Of a stretch of DNA of 64,000 bases, positions 26,402-35,644 are shown piece after piece. Positions within the stretch are counted from its first letter, which is position 1. Every line of letters begins with the position of its first letter. Below the pieces are notes generated by a model that saw only the letters and a list, made by a program, of their open reading frames with translations, was not told the DNA's origin and made no database searches. The translations under genes were made by a program, and so were the position numbers. The stretch comes from Cyanobacteriota bacterium (GTDB lineage: Bacteria > Cyanobacteriota > Cyanobacteriia > PCC-6307 > Cyanobiaceae). The stretch lies in assembly GCA_026389315.1 (NCBI GenBank), contig JAPLIC010000019.1:1-64000 (forward strand). Direction: 5' to 3'.

Positions 26402-27559
26402 TTGGAACTTTTCTTTTCTCAGATCCTCGATGGCCTCAGTATCGGGTCAGTGCTTTTGCTTGCAGCCACAGGCCTGGCCATCGTCTTCGGCTTGATGGGG
26501 GTCATCAACCTCGCCCACGGCGAGTTCATGATGCTCGGGGCCTATGTCACCTACGTGGTGCAGTCGGCCTTCAAGCCCATGGGTGGTGTGATCTTCGAAT
26601 TGTATTTCCCGGTCTCGCTGATTCTTGCCTTCATCGTGACGGCCCTCGTCGGAGTGCTGCTGGAAAGAACATTGATCAGAAAACTCTATGGACGGCCTCT
26701 CGAAACACTGCTTGCGACCTGGGGTGTCAGCCTAATTCTCATCCAGTTGATTCGCAGCGTGTCGACTGCAATGTTGCTTGGCATCATTGTGGGCGTCGTG
26801 GTTGGATATCTCTTCTCCAAGTTGCTCGCGGCCAAGTTCTCCGCCAAGCCTTTCTTCACCTATCTCAATGGACTAGGATGGGCTATCTCCATCGGCATAG
26901 GCCTGGTCGCAGTCAACCTCTTTGACAAGATCCGTCCATTGGCCAAGCCCTGGTTTGGTCCCCGCAATATCGACGTGACTGCACCCAAATGGCTGCAGGG
27001 GAGCTGGGGAATGATCGGCACCATTGAGTTGCCGGGTCTGCGCATCTTTATCATACTGCTGTCGGCCCTGTTACTCTTGGCCACCTATTGGTTCCTCACT
27101 AAAAGTGTCTGGGGTCTGCGCATCCGTGCCGTGACCCAGAACCGACAGATGAGCAATTGCCTCGGCATTCCCACCGACCGTGTTGACAGCATCACCTTCG
27201 GCATCGGATCCGGACTGGCCGGTGTTGCCGGTTGTGCAATCACCCTCCTGGGTTCGGTGGGCCCGAACCTCGGTGCCGCCTACATCGTCTCCTGCTTCAT
27301 GGTGATTGTGCTTGGCGGTGTGGGCAATTTGCTGGGCACCGTGCTGGCCTCATTGCTGCTGGGGATCATCCAGTCGGTGATTGGCTCAGGCACTTTGCTG
27401 ACCATCTTCCCAAACATGCCAATGGCGGCAAAAGGGGTGATCGAGTTCTTCGCTACCACCAGCATGTCCCTGGTACTGGTGTTCATATTTATCATCGTTT
27501 TTCTCCAATTCCGTCCCAACGGAATGTTCCCCCAGAAGGGTCGCTCGGTCGATGCCTGA
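26402..27559 (+). CDS. urtB: Urea ABC transporter, permease UrtB
   Basis: The 385-residue branched-chain-amino-acid-type permease has many hydrophobic segments and the family motifs GLAIVFGLMGVINLAHGEFM, TLLATWGVSLILIQLIRS, GLRIRAVTQNRQMSNCLGIP and MVIVLGGVGNLLGTVLAS. It forms the inner-membrane channel with UrtC. Compared with LivH it has the extra central region typical of UrtB. The apparent start is TTG at 26402 (TTGGAACTTTTC), with no good ribosome site, close after hairpin 2. Weak initiation would lower permease levels relative to UrtA. Confidence 0.95.
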   Translation: MELFFSQILDGLSIGSVLLLAATGLAIVFGLMGVINLAHGEFMMLGAYVTYVVQSAFKPMGGVIFELYFPVSLILAFIVTALVGVLLERTLIRKLYGRPLETLLATWGVSLILIQLIRSVSTAMLLGIIVGVVVGYLFSKLLAAKFSAKPFFTYLNGLGWAISIGIGLVAVNLFDKIRPLAKPWFGPRNIDVTAPKWLQGSWGMIGTIELPGLRIFIILLSALLLLATYWFLTKSVWGLRIRAVTQNRQMSNCLGIPTDRVDSITFGIGSGLAGVAGCAITLLGSVGPNLGAAYIVSCFMVIVLGGVGNLLGTVLASLLLGIIQSVIGSGTLLTIFPNMPMAAKGVIEFFATTSMSLVLVFIFIIVFLQFRPNGMFPQKGRSVDA

Positions 27560-27618
27560 CCCGATCATGTCAATCCTCCGCAGATTCCCGTTCCATCTCC
27601 CGACAAGGAGCCCAACCC

Positions 27619-28725
27619 TTGAAACTTTTCCAACGACTCGTCCCCTGGATTCTGCTGGCGATCGCCCTGTTCATTCTTCCGGCGGCGCTTGACGACTTTC
27701 GGCTCAATCTCTTCGGCCGCTACTTCGCGCTGTCGATCACGGCGCTGGCGATCGACCTGATCTGGGGGTACACCGGTTTGTTGAGCCTGGGGCAGGGCAT
27801 CTTCTTTGCGTTGGGGGGCTATGCCGTGGCCATGAACCTGATGCTCAACACCAAGAGCCTGGCGGGTGGCAATGGCATTCCCAAGTTCTTCGAGAACTAC
27901 GGCGTCGCCCAGCTTCCCTTCTTCTGGCAACCCTTTTGGTCTCCGGTCTTTTCGCTGATTGCCCTCTGGGTGATTCCCGCAGCGGTAGCAGGTGTGGTGG
28001 GTTGGCTGATCTTCAGAAACCGCATCAAGGGGGTGTATTTCTCGATCATCACCCAGGCGGCTCTGATGGTTTTCTTCCACTTCTTCAACGGACAACAGAA
28101 GCTCTTTGACGGCACCAACGGCCTTAAGACCAGCACCACCGAGTTGTTCGGCCAGCTGGTGGGATCTCCCGAGATGCAGGTGTGGTTCTACCGCCTGACC
28201 GTGGTCCTACTGCCCCTGGCCTTCCTTGTCTGCCGTTACTTCACAAGCGGTCGCTTCGGAGATGCCCTGATCGCTATCCGTGACGATGAGAGCCGCCTGC
28301 GCTTCGCCGGGTTCAATCCCGTTCCCTTCAAGACGATGGTCTTTCTCGTGGCTGGGGCCCTCTGCGGCATCTCTGGTGCCCTTTACACAGTCCAATCCGG
28401 CATCGTGTCGCCCCAGTACATGTCGATCTCCTTCTCGATCGAGATGGTGATCTGGGTGGCAGTTGGTGGTAGGGGCTCCTTGGTCGGACCGATCATAGGC
28501 GCCGTCGTAGTGAATTACCTGCGCAGCCTGGTCAGCGAAGCGCTGCCGGAGGCCTGGCTGTTCGTGCAGGGGGCCCTGTTCATCTTCGTGGTGGTTCTGA
28601 TGCCCGATGGCATCTACGGCTGGATCACCAAAGGAGGCTTAACCACCTTCCTTGCCGCCTTCGGCATCGCCAAGAAATCAAAGACCTACCCACAGCTGGA
28701 CAAGGAGGTCATTCCGGTGGATTAG
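27619..28725 (+). CDS. urtC: Urea ABC transporter, permease UrtC
   Basis: The 368-residue LivM-type permease shows LNLFGRYFALSITALAIDLI, GYTGLLSLGQGIFFALGGYA, VYFSIITQAALMVFFHFFNG and SIEMVIWVAVGGRGSLVGPI. It pairs with UrtB in the membrane. The start is TTG at 27619 with a strong ribosome site AAGGAG (27605-27610) eight bases before it. The frame is open further upstream but overlaps urtB and is not conserved. It lies 59 bases after urtB and 69 before urtD. Confidence 0.94.
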   Translation: MKLFQRLVPWILLAIALFILPAALDDFRLNLFGRYFALSITALAIDLIWGYTGLLSLGQGIFFALGGYAVAMNLMLNTKSLAGGNGIPKFFENYGVAQLPFFWQPFWSPVFSLIALWVIPAAVAGVVGWLIFRNRIKGVYFSIITQAALMVFFHFFNGQQKLFDGTNGLKTSTTELFGQLVGSPEMQVWFYRLTVVLLPLAFLVCRYFTSGRFGDALIAIRDDESRLRFAGFNPVPFKTMVFLVAGALCGISGALYTVQSGIVSPQYMSISFSIEMVIWVAVGGRGSLVGPIIGAVVVNYLRSLVSEALPEAWLFVQGALFIFVVVLMPDGIYGWITKGGLTTFLAAFGIAKKSKTYPQLDKEVIPVD

Positions 28726-28794
28726 TCCTCCAGGGGGCTTGTCGTGTCATGTCTGCTGTGACCGCTTTTTCGATTTTGCACCCTTTCGATATCC

Positions 28795-29541
28795 ATGACA
28801 GAACCTCTACTCGAGCTCAATGACGTTAGCGTGAGTTTCGATGGCTTTTATGCCCTCACAGACCTCAACCTTAAGCTGTATAAGGGTGAGTTGAAGTCGA
28901 TCATCGGCCCGAATGGTGCCGGCAAGACCACTTTTCTGGATGTCATCACAGGCAAGGTGCGGCCCTCGAAAGGAACTGTGACCTTTAAGGGGAAGTCCTT
29001 GCTCGGCGTCTCCGAACAGCAGATCTCACGCTCTGGCATCGGCCGTAAGTTTCAGACGCCGCGCGTTTTTGAGAATCTCAGCGTCCTGCGAAACCTGGAA
29101 TTGTCCGCCTCGCCAGATAAGAATGCCTTCAGTCTTCTGGGCTCAAAATTACCTCAGTCATCAAAGGATGAAGTTCATCGGATCATGAATTACGTGGGTC
29201 TCACCCCTTTTGCCAACGTCAAGGCCGGCTCCCTCTCCCACGGCCAGAAGCAGTGGCTGGCGATCGCCTCCCTCGTAGCCCAGTCCCCCGAAGTGCTGCT
29301 GCTGGATGAGCCCGTTGCTGGTCTCACCGATGAGGAAACCCTGCGCACGTCCGAGCTGATCAAGTCCCTTGCCGGTGACCACACCGTTGTGGTGATTGAG
29401 CACGATATGGAGTTCATCCGCGACCTGGGTTTCGACGTCACCGTTCTGCACCAGGGACAGGTGCTCACGGAAGGGCCGCTGGAGAAGGTGAAATCCGACC
29501 CGCGGGTGATCGAGGTCTACTTGGGGCCACCTGAACAGTAA
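28795..29541 (+). CDS. urtD: Urea ABC transporter, ATP-binding protein UrtD
   Basis: The 248-residue LivG-type ATPase has Walker A GPNGAGKTT, the signature region GSLSHGQKQWLAIASLVAQ and Walker B LLLDEPVAGLTDEE, with the H-loop in VVIEHDMEFIRDL. The SHGQ signature instead of SGGQ is typical of UrtD. It energises urea import with UrtE. It lies between urtC and urtE in the same operon with short spacers and is complete. Confidence 0.97.
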   Translation: MTEPLLELNDVSVSFDGFYALTDLNLKLYKGELKSIIGPNGAGKTTFLDVITGKVRPSKGTVTFKGKSLLGVSEQQISRSGIGRKFQTPRVFENLSVLRNLELSASPDKNAFSLLGSKLPQSSKDEVHRIMNYVGLTPFANVKAGSLSHGQKQWLAIASLVAQSPEVLLLDEPVAGLTDEETLRTSELIKSLAGDHTVVVIEHDMEFIRDLGFDVTVLHQGQVLTEGPLEKVKSDPRVIEVYLGPPEQ

Positions 29542-29570
29542 TCGCTTTCCGTCCATTACCCACCGACCCC

Positions 29571-30296
29571 ATGTCCCCCACCAGCGCGCAAACCCTGCTC
29601 CAGGTCTCCGACCTCAATGTCTATTACGGAGAAAGTCACATTCTCCGTAACGTCGACCTGACCATCCATGAAGGCAAGATGGTTTGCCTGATCGGCCGGA
29701 ATGGCGTCGGCAAGACCACCTTCCTCAAGACCGTCATCGGCTTACTGCAGCAGAGATCCGGCACGATCAATTACCAGGACGGCCAGCTCACCACCCAACC
29801 GCCCTACAAACGGGCCCGGGCGGGTATCGGCTATGTCTCCCAGGGCAGGGACATCATTCCCCAAGTGACGGTCAAGGAAAATCTGCTGCTCGGCATGGAG
29901 GCCCTGCCCGGGGGGCTGGAAAAGAACCGCCACATCGACCCTCTGATTTTCGATCTGTTCCCGATCCTCGAGAAGTTCCTCAAGCGCAAAGGTGGTGACC
30001 TCAGCGGCGGACAGCAACAACAGCTCGCCATCGCCCGTGCCCTGTTGGGCAAGCCGAAACTACTCCTCCTCGATGAACCCACTGAGGGAATTCAACCCTC
30101 CATTATCCTCGACATTGAGCATGCCGTGAAGCGGATCATGAAGGAAACCGGCATCAGCGTGTTGCTGGTGGAGCAGCACCTGCACTTCGTCCGCCAGTCC
30201 GACTTCTATTACGCCATGCAGCGCGGCGGCATCGTCTCTAGTGGCGAAACCAACCAGCTTTCCGATGACGTGATCAAGGAATTCCTCACGGTCTGA
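29571..30296 (+). CDS. urtE: Urea ABC transporter, ATP-binding protein UrtE
   Basis: The 241-residue LivF-type ATPase has Walker A GRNGVGKTT, the ABC signature LSGGQQQQLAIARALL and Walker B LLLDEPTEGIQPS, then LLVEQHLHFVRQSDFYYAMQ. It is the second ATPase of the urea importer and ends the urtABCDE operon. It starts at an ATG 29 bases after urtD. Its 3' end is convergent with the fmdB-like gene 46 bases away. No canonical terminator was seen in that gap. Confidence 0.97.
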   Translation: MSPTSAQTLLQVSDLNVYYGESHILRNVDLTIHEGKMVCLIGRNGVGKTTFLKTVIGLLQQRSGTINYQDGQLTTQPPYKRARAGIGYVSQGRDIIPQVTVKENLLLGMEALPGGLEKNRHIDPLIFDLFPILEKFLKRKGGDLSGGQQQQLAIARALLGKPKLLLLDEPTEGIQPSIILDIEHAVKRIMKETGISVLLVEQHLHFVRQSDFYYAMQRGGIVSSGETNQLSDDVIKEFLTV

Positions 30297-30342
30297 GGTA
30301 CGCATCACCACCATCAGTCGTCATGGACGGGGGCTGTGAGCC

Positions 30343-30615
30343 TCAACAACCGCGATTGAGCATCCAAGGACGGGTCCCACTCTCCTTGAGCCGCTGCTTT
30401 CCGGCCACTTCTTTGGTTTCCTTGCGCACCAAGCGAGGTCCGGATTGTTCCTGCTTCAGCCTGAGGGGTCCGCTGAGCGACATGATAGGCGTGAACACGC
30501 GTAGGCCTGCCGCCGTGCAGGTCGGGCAGTTGGTCTTCTTCTGGCGCTCATCGATGCTGCACCAGACTTCATAGTTGTCGCAACCATTGGTGCAACTGTA
30601 TTCGTAGACAGGCAT
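30343..30615 (-). CDS. FmdB-like zinc-ribbon protein
   Basis: The 90-residue protein begins MPVYEYSCTNGCDNYEVWCS and has a second Cys pair in TNCPTCTAAGLRVF, giving the CxxxC...CPxC zinc ribbon of the FmdB family, named after a regulator of formamidase in Methylophilus. Many bacterial FmdB-like proteins are small and of unknown function, but here it lies 84 bases after fmdA on the same strand, which supports a regulatory or partner role in formamide use. The C-terminal half (KQEQSGPRLVRKETKEVAGK) is basic and probably unstructured. Confidence 0.85.
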   Translation of the reverse strand: MPVYEYSCTNGCDNYEVWCSIDERQKKTNCPTCTAAGLRVFTPIMSLSGPLRLKQEQSGPRLVRKETKEVAGKQRLKESGTRPWMLNRGC

Positions 30616-30650
30616 CGCACAAAATAGAAGAGGGCAAGGACATAAGCGTG

Positions 30651-30692
30651 AGAAAGAAGGAAGGAGCCTAACTCTCAGGCCCCTTTCTTTCT
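30651..30692 (-). terminator. Hairpin between formamidase and fmdB-like gene
   Basis: On the minus strand, a stem formed by AGAAAGAAAGGGGCCT and AGGCTCCTTCCTTCTTTCT with a small bulge and a GAGAGTT loop follows the fmdA stop by 7 bases. The downstream arm is U-rich, so it may attenuate transcription into the fmdB-like gene. It has no clean U run. Confidence 0.4.
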
Positions 30693-30699
30693 TTGCTGA

Positions 30700-31905
30700 T
30701 CAGCGGGGGAGGATGTCCTGGTCGAAGATCGAGGTGGGGATGGCCAGGGTGCAACAAGCGTTGGGTATATCAACGATGCCGCTGATCCTGCCTTCCACCG
30801 GCGCGCAGCTCAGTAGCAGGTAGGCCTGCTCCCCAGTGTAGCCGAACTTCTTGAGGTACTCGATGGCGTTGAGGCAGGCACGCCGGTAGGCGATGTGCAC
30901 ATCCATGTAGTACTGCTTGCCTTCAAATTCATCGACGGAGATTCCTTCGAACACCAAGTAGTCGGTGTAGTGGGGTTCCACCGGGCTGGTTTTGAACATG
31001 GGATTGACCATCCCATACTTGGCCATGCCGCCCTTGATGATCTCCACATGAAGATCGAGGTAGCCGGACATCTCGATGGCGCCACAGAAGGAGATCTCAC
31101 CATCCCCCTGGGAGAAGTGGATGTCACCCATCGAGAGCTTGGCGCCTTCGACATAGACGGGGAAGTAGATCCGAGTGCCCTTGGTGAGGTTCTTGATGTC
31201 GCAGTTGCCTCCATGCTCCCGGGGCGGCACGGTGCGGGCGGCTTCGTTCGCTACCCGCTCGAACTCGCTGGAGGGGAGGGCACCGAGGATGGCGCTGTTG
31301 GGGTTGGGTAGGGCCGCCAGCACCGGCTCACTACCGGAGAGGCCAGCGCCATAGGTGCGCCGGTCGGGGGCGGTATGCACCAGTTCCGTCTCCCGACGGT
31401 TCCATTCATTCAGCAGTACCTGGGAGGGAGCGCAACCGATCAGGCCCGGGTGGGTGATGCCGGCGAAACGCACACCGGGAATGTGACGGGAGGAGGTGTA
31501 GATGCCTTCCAGATCCCAGATGGCCTTGGCGGCTTTGGGGTAGTGATCGGTGAGGAAGCCACCACCGTTCTCCTTGGCGAAGATGCCCGTGAAACCCCAC
31601 TCATCACCCTGCAAAGCGCCGACATCAAGAATGTCGACCACCAAGATGTCTCCGGGTTGGGCCCCATTGACCCAGATTGGCCCACTAAGGACATGGACGA
31701 CCTCCAGATTGACATCTTTAATGTCTGTGGGGTCGTCGTTGTTCTTGATCTGGCCATCGGTCCAGTCCTTGCATTCGATCCGGAACACGTCACCAGGATT
31801 CACCGAAGCCACGGCCGGGATTTCGGGATGCCAGCGGTTGTGCCCAGGCATGTCCTGCTGATCCATCGGTTTGGTGAGATCGACGGAAAAGAGTGTTTTT
31901 GGCAT
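30700..31905 (-). CDS. fmdA: Formamidase (acetamidase/formamidase family)
   Basis: This roughly 400-residue enzyme hydrolyses formamide to formate and ammonia. Signatures include TLFSVDLTKPMDQQDMPGHN, RIECKDWTDGQIKNNDDP, VHVLSGPIWVNGAQPGDILV, WGFTGIFAKENGGGFLTDH and GVRFAGITHPGLIGCAPS. The family N terminus MPKTLFSVDL is at 31905; the frame stays open to an earlier ATG at 31935 (MATKLRLGVS), so the protein may be 10 residues longer. It is transcribed away from an NtcA-like site at 31962-31975 and toward the fmdB-like gene. Its closeness to urease and urea transport fits a nitrogen-scavenging block. Confidence 0.95.
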   Translation of the reverse strand: MPKTLFSVDLTKPMDQQDMPGHNRWHPEIPAVASVNPGDVFRIECKDWTDGQIKNNDDPTDIKDVNLEVVHVLSGPIWVNGAQPGDILVVDILDVGALQGDEWGFTGIFAKENGGGFLTDHYPKAAKAIWDLEGIYTSSRHIPGVRFAGITHPGLIGCAPSQVLLNEWNRRETELVHTAPDRRTYGAGLSGSEPVLAALPNPNSAILGALPSSEFERVANEAARTVPPREHGGNCDIKNLTKGTRIYFPVYVEGAKLSMGDIHFSQGDGEISFCGAIEMSGYLDLHVEIIKGGMAKYGMVNPMFKTSPVEPHYTDYLVFEGISVDEFEGKQYYMDVHIAYRRACLNAIEYLKKFGYTGEQAYLLLSCAPVEGRISGIVDIPNACCTLAIPTSIFDQDILPR

Positions 31906-31961
31906 CGAGACACCGAGGCGCAATTTCGTCGCCATCCAAAAGGATCGCCTGCGGCTCGAAA

Positions 31962-31975
31962 GTGTCTGTTGATAC
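31962..31975 (-). promoter_or_regulatory. NtcA-like site upstream of formamidase
   Basis: On the fmdA strand the sequence is GTA-N8-CAC, one base off GTA-N8-TAC. The position 22 bases downstream (31934-31939) lacks a TA-type -10, so support is weaker than for urtA. It is reported because fmdA belongs to the same nitrogen block. Confidence 0.3.
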
Positions 31976-32071
31976 CAGGTCGTTGGGGCTTAGGGAGTGG
32001 TTAACGAGATCGCAGCAATAATCATTATCGGGGCAGCGGTTTCCCGTCTCTTTGCCCTGGTGGCCGCGGGA

Positions 32072-32590
32072 TCAGTTGTCCTTGAAATCGCCTTTCCGGC
32101 ACAGATTGTCCTTCATTCGTGAGACCCAGCCGCTGGGATCAAGCGTTCCAGTTTTTTCCGTCCGGCCGTCAAAATGGAACAGGAACTGCCAGCGATTCTT
32201 GAAAGAGAATGGGCGCTTGGCGTTGAGATCGCTGATTGGATCTCCATAGATATTGTCATAGGCTGGCCAGCCCGGTTCTCCCTTGATGCTACAGATAGCC
32301 GTGATTTCATACATCTTTTCCTTGGAATCTCCGGCATCTGAGGTGATCTTCACGACACCCCTGTACAACCCATTGGCAATGCCTGGCGTGAAGACTTTCA
32401 CCAACTTCACCCGGCTGCCATCGGCCTTCACCAGCAGGTCGCCTGGTTTGGCGTTCTTGATGGCGACCTCTTTGGTGTCGGCGCTGCAACCGGCCAAGGC
32501 GAGCCCCAGACAGGCCAGCAGCCCTGCCAGGTGAACCCCGGCCCTCAGGCCCCCCACAGCGTTGGACAACATGATCGATCGGCTCGCCAA
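32072..32590 (-). CDS. Small hypothetical lipoprotein
   Basis: The 172-residue protein has a hydrophobic signal ending in a lipobox (LALAGC, Cys35), so it is probably a lipoprotein. The mature domain (VAIKNAKPGDLLVKADGSRV, KMYEITAICSIKGEP, RWQFLFHFDGRTEKT) has two further cysteines (TAICS and NLCRKG) and resembles no family I can name. The ATG at 32590 or the one six codons later fit the signal. It is divergent from nothing: the formamidase gene lies downstream on the same strand after 137 bases. About 150 bases upstream, before pabC, contain no gene. Confidence 0.6.
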   Translation of the reverse strand: MASRSIMLSNAVGGLRAGVHLAGLLACLGLALAGCSADTKEVAIKNAKPGDLLVKADGSRVKLVKVFTPGIANGLYRGVVKITSDAGDSKEKMYEITAICSIKGEPGWPAYDNIYGDPISDLNAKRPFSFKNRWQFLFHFDGRTEKTGTLDPSGWVSRMKDNLCRKGDFKDN

Positions 32591-32738
32591 CCAACCTATG
32601 ACGACTCCAGCAGCTGCTCCCAGCAGCGCTCAGCCCCAAGCGGCAGCGGCAGATTACTGGCCTGAGAGCGGTGGATCGCCCGGTGGCCCGAGGCTGTGTG
32701 GTGGCGAGGGCCCACCAGCGAACTCAGCAAAGCGGTCG

Positions 32739-33605
32739 TCAATCGCTTCCATCTGCCAGGCATCGCTCCCAGAGCTTGCGGGCGGTTGGGCCCAGAAGTT
32801 GGGTCGCCTCAGCGTGGGATCTTTTGCAAACCAAGGGCCGGCAGTCCAGGCTGTTGATCAGCAGGGCCGCTTCGCAGCGATCCAGATCAACGGGCCAGAG
32901 CTCCGCTTCCTGCAGCCAACCCTGGGCCAGCCCTTGGCCCCGCATGATCCCCGGCAGGCAGCCGCTGGCCAGGGGCGGGGTGAGCCAGCGGCCCTCGCTC
33001 AACAGCAGCAGGTTGGCGGTGGTGGCACAGCAGAGTTGGCCGGCGGTGTTGAGCAGCAGGGCTTCGTCGGCGCCCCGCTGCTGGGCTTCGCGGCGGGCCT
33101 GCACCGCCCAGCCGTAGGCAAAGGTCTTGCAGGCGCTGATCTGGCTGGCGGGATTGCGCCGTTCGCCCTGGCTGATGATGCTGCTGACCGCCTCAAAACC
33201 CGGCCGCCAGGGGCTCAGCTGCAGCCAGAAGCGATGGTTGGGCGGCCCGTCGTCGTCCGCCGGCGGGGCGATGCCGCGGCCGGCATTGCCCCGGCTCCAG
33301 TTGAGGCGCAGGGCGGCGTCGCTGCTGCCGCTGCGTTCGATCGCCTCCGCGATCAAGGGCAGCAGGCGGTCGGCCTGCGGTGGGGCGGCCATGCCCAATC
33401 GGGCCGCGGCTTGGCGCCAACGGCGCAGGTGGGCCTCCAGCAGTTGGGGCTTGCCGTTTTGGATCAGGATGGTTTCAAACAGGCCATCGGCCAGGGCCAG
33501 GCCCCGGTCGGCCAGGGGCAATGCCAACTGCTCTGGCGGCCCCCAGGTGCCGCCATCGCCGGGCCCGTCGATCCAGGCGATGGTTCCTCCCCCCGCCCTG
33601 TTCAT
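32739..33605 (-). CDS. pabC: Aminodeoxychorismate lyase-like class IV aminotransferase
   Basis: The 288-residue protein has the fold-type IV PLP pattern: LADRGLALADGLFETILIQN, LRLNWSRGNAGRG, the catalytic lysine in SQISACKTFAYGWAVQARR, and EALLLNTAGQLCCATTANLL. PabC converts 4-amino-4-deoxychorismate to p-aminobenzoate plus pyruvate for folate synthesis. Class IV enzymes also include D-amino acid and branched-chain transaminases, but the 4-base overlap (ATGA) with the upstream pabB gene supports PabC. A Gly-rich N terminus (MNRAGGGTIAWIDGPGDGG) is variable in the family. Confidence 0.88.
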   Translation of the reverse strand: MNRAGGGTIAWIDGPGDGGTWGPPEQLALPLADRGLALADGLFETILIQNGKPQLLEAHLRRWRQAAARLGMAAPPQADRLLPLIAEAIERSGSSDAALRLNWSRGNAGRGIAPPADDDGPPNHRFWLQLSPWRPGFEAVSSIISQGERRNPASQISACKTFAYGWAVQARREAQQRGADEALLLNTAGQLCCATTANLLLLSEGRWLTPPLASGCLPGIMRGQGLAQGWLQEAELWPVDLDRCEAALLINSLDCRPLVCKRSHAEATQLLGPTARKLWERCLADGSD

Positions 33606-34909
33606 GCCAGAGCCTCCAGCAGGGGCAGCAACTTCCAGCCCATCTCCCGGGCTTCGTCGCAGGGGTCCGAATCGGCCACGATGCCGCCGCCGGCATGGAG
33701 TCGCAGGCGCCGATCCCGCACCATCAGGCTGCGGATCAAGATGCTGCTGTCAAAGCGTCCATCGGCGGCCAGCCAGAACAGCGAACCGCAATAGGGCCCC
33801 CGGGGCACCGGTTCGAGGTCGTTCAGCCGGCGGCAGGCCCGCACCTTGGGGGCGCCGGTGATTGAGCCCCCCGGCCAACAGGCCCGCAGCAGATCCACCA
33901 GGTCACATTCGGAGCGCAGTTGGCCCTCCACCACCGAGGTGAGGTGATGGACGCGGGCATAACTCTCCAGGCCCACTAACTGGGGGACTTCGATGGAGCC
34001 CGGTTGGCAGACCCGGCCCAGGTCATTGCGCAACAGGTCGACGATCATCACGTTTTCGGCCCGGTCCTTGGGGGCGCAGACCAGCTCGGCGGCGGCACGG
34101 GCATCCTCCCCGGGGTCGCCCTGACGGGGCCTGGTGCCCTTGATGGGCCGGGTTTGGATGCGGCCCGAGGGGGTCAACCGCAAGAAGCGTTCGGGGGAGA
34201 CGGACACAACCGCCTCCTGGCCCGCCACCGCCAGGCCGGCAAAGGGGGCGGGGCAATGGTGGCGCAACCGGCCGTAGAGGGCGAGGGGGTCGGGGGGGGT
34301 CTCCAGCTCGGCTTCACAGCAGGCGGTGAGATTGGCCTGGAACAGGTCACCGCTGGCGATGCGCTCCAGGAGGGCCGTCACCTGGTTTTCGTAGTTGGAG
34401 CTTGAGGTGTGCCAATGCCAGCGGTCGGCGGCAAGGCCCGGCCAGGGGGGGCCTATGCCCGGGTCGGGCTCTGCGGCCGCCAGCAGGGCCTGCAGCTGTT
34501 CCTCCATGGCCAGCAGCCGCCGGCGGTCGTCCCCCTGGAGCCAGCAAAGGCGCCGTTGGCGGTCGAAATGGATCAGGGGATCATGGCGGGCGGCCCAGAG
34601 GATCGCCATGTCGGGCCGTTGCCAGTGGGCGCTCGGTTCGACCCAGGCCCCGGCCTCGTAGGAAAGCCAGCCCAGCCAGGGGCCGCCACTGGCTTGGAGG
34701 GCAGCCAGGGCGGCGAAAGGGTCGACGGCTCCGCCATCGCCGGGCAGGCCGCGGCAGGTGATCGTGTCGATTGGCGCCACCCCCAGTACGGCCCGGCGAC
34801 CCAAGGCACTGCCGTCGCCCTCCAGCAACACGAGGCCATCCCGTCCGAACGGCCCGGCAAGCAGGCAGGCCAGGGTCCAGGGTTCGCTCCAGGGCAGGGG
34901 CCGCTTCAA
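33602..34909 (-). CDS. pabB: Aminodeoxychorismate synthase component I
   Basis: The 435-residue chorismate-binding enzyme has SGDLFQANLTACCEAEL, SPERFLRLTPSGRIQTRPIK with the PIKGT motif that distinguishes PabB from TrpE, DRAENVMIVDLLRNDLGRVC, LTSVVEGQLR and WPGGSITGAPKVRACRRLND. With a glutamine amidotransferase it makes 4-amino-4-deoxychorismate, the p-aminobenzoate precursor. The glutaminase partner (PabA/TrpG) is not in the window. It overlaps pabC by four bases. All catalytic acidic residues of the C-terminal half appear present. Confidence 0.95.
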   Translation of the reverse strand: MKRPLPWSEPWTLACLLAGPFGRDGLVLLEGDGSALGRRAVLGVAPIDTITCRGLPGDGGAVDPFAALAALQASGGPWLGWLSYEAGAWVEPSAHWQRPDMAILWAARHDPLIHFDRQRRLCWLQGDDRRRLLAMEEQLQALLAAAEPDPGIGPPWPGLAADRWHWHTSSSNYENQVTALLERIASGDLFQANLTACCEAELETPPDPLALYGRLRHHCPAPFAGLAVAGQEAVVSVSPERFLRLTPSGRIQTRPIKGTRPRQGDPGEDARAAAELVCAPKDRAENVMIVDLLRNDLGRVCQPGSIEVPQLVGLESYARVHHLTSVVEGQLRSECDLVDLLRACWPGGSITGAPKVRACRRLNDLEPVPRGPYCGSLFWLAADGRFDSSILIRSLMVRDRRLRLHAGGGIVADSDPCDEAREMGWKLLPLLEALA

Positions 34910-34942
34910 CGCCTGAACTGATCGACCTTTGGGATTTGGATG

Positions 34943-35644
34943 CTAGGGCGCCCCCCCCTGGCTGGGTCCGGCTCCATGCGAGGCCAGGTCGGGTCGCCCC
35001 GCTTCGATCAGGGCGGCATCGCGGATGCGGCAGCTGTCGCAGACCCCACAGGGGCGATCGCCGCCGCTGTAGCAACTCCAGGTGGCCCCAATCGGCACCC
35101 CGAGTCGCAGGGCTTGCTGCACAATCTCCAGCTTGCTGGCCTGCACCAGCGGGGCCCAAAGTTGGGGCCCATGGCCCTCCCGGCCGGCGCGGGTGGCCAG
35201 GTCCGCCAGGGTTTGAAAGGCCTCCAGGTAGTCGGGCCGGCAATCGGGATAGCCCGAATAATCCACCGCATTCACCCCCAGCACCAGGCGTTCCGCCCCC
35301 CGGGCCTCCGCCAGACTCAACCCCAGGGCGATGAACACCGTGTTGCGGCCGGGCACGTAGGTGGGTGGGATGGTGCCCTCGGCCACGCCCGTGCTGGGCA
35401 GGGCCAGTTTTGGATCGGTCAGGGCCGAGCCCCCCCAGGCCGCCAGGTTGACGGCGATGGTGTGGTGCTCTGCCACGCCCAGGTGCTGGCTGAGCCATTG
35501 GGCCGCTGCCAGTTCGCGGCGGTGGCGCTGGCCGTAATCGAAGGAAAGGGCAAGCAGGCTGTGGCCAGCCTCCAGGGCCAGGGCGGCGGCCGTGGCGGAA
35601 TCAAGACCCCCCGAAAGCAGGACGACGGCGGTGGCCAACGGCAC
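34943..35644 (-). CDS. queC: 7-cyano-7-deazaguanine (preQ0) synthase
   Basis: The 233-residue ATP-dependent enzyme has the PP-loop [54 protein letters not shown] and the C-terminal zinc site [15 protein letters not shown]. It converts 7-carboxy-7-deazaguanine, the QueE product, into preQ0 on the queuosine pathway. No ATG lies at the expected N terminus; GTG at 35644 or TTG at 35638 fits the family start. The ATG at 35743 would add 33 unlikely residues. queE is about 3.5 kb away on the same strand. It lies 33 bases before pabB. Confidence 0.93.
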   Translation of the reverse strand: MPLATAVVLLSGGLDSATAAALALEAGHSLLALSFDYGQRHRRELAAAQWLSQHLGVAEHHTIAVNLAAWGGSALTDPKLALPSTGVAEGTIPPTYVPGRNTVFIALGLSLAEARGAERLVLGVNAVDYSGYPDCRPDYLEAFQTLADLATRAGREGHGPQLWAPLVQASKLEIVQQALRLGVPIGATWSCYSGGDRPCGVCDSCRIRDAALIEAGRPDLASHGAGPSQGGAP

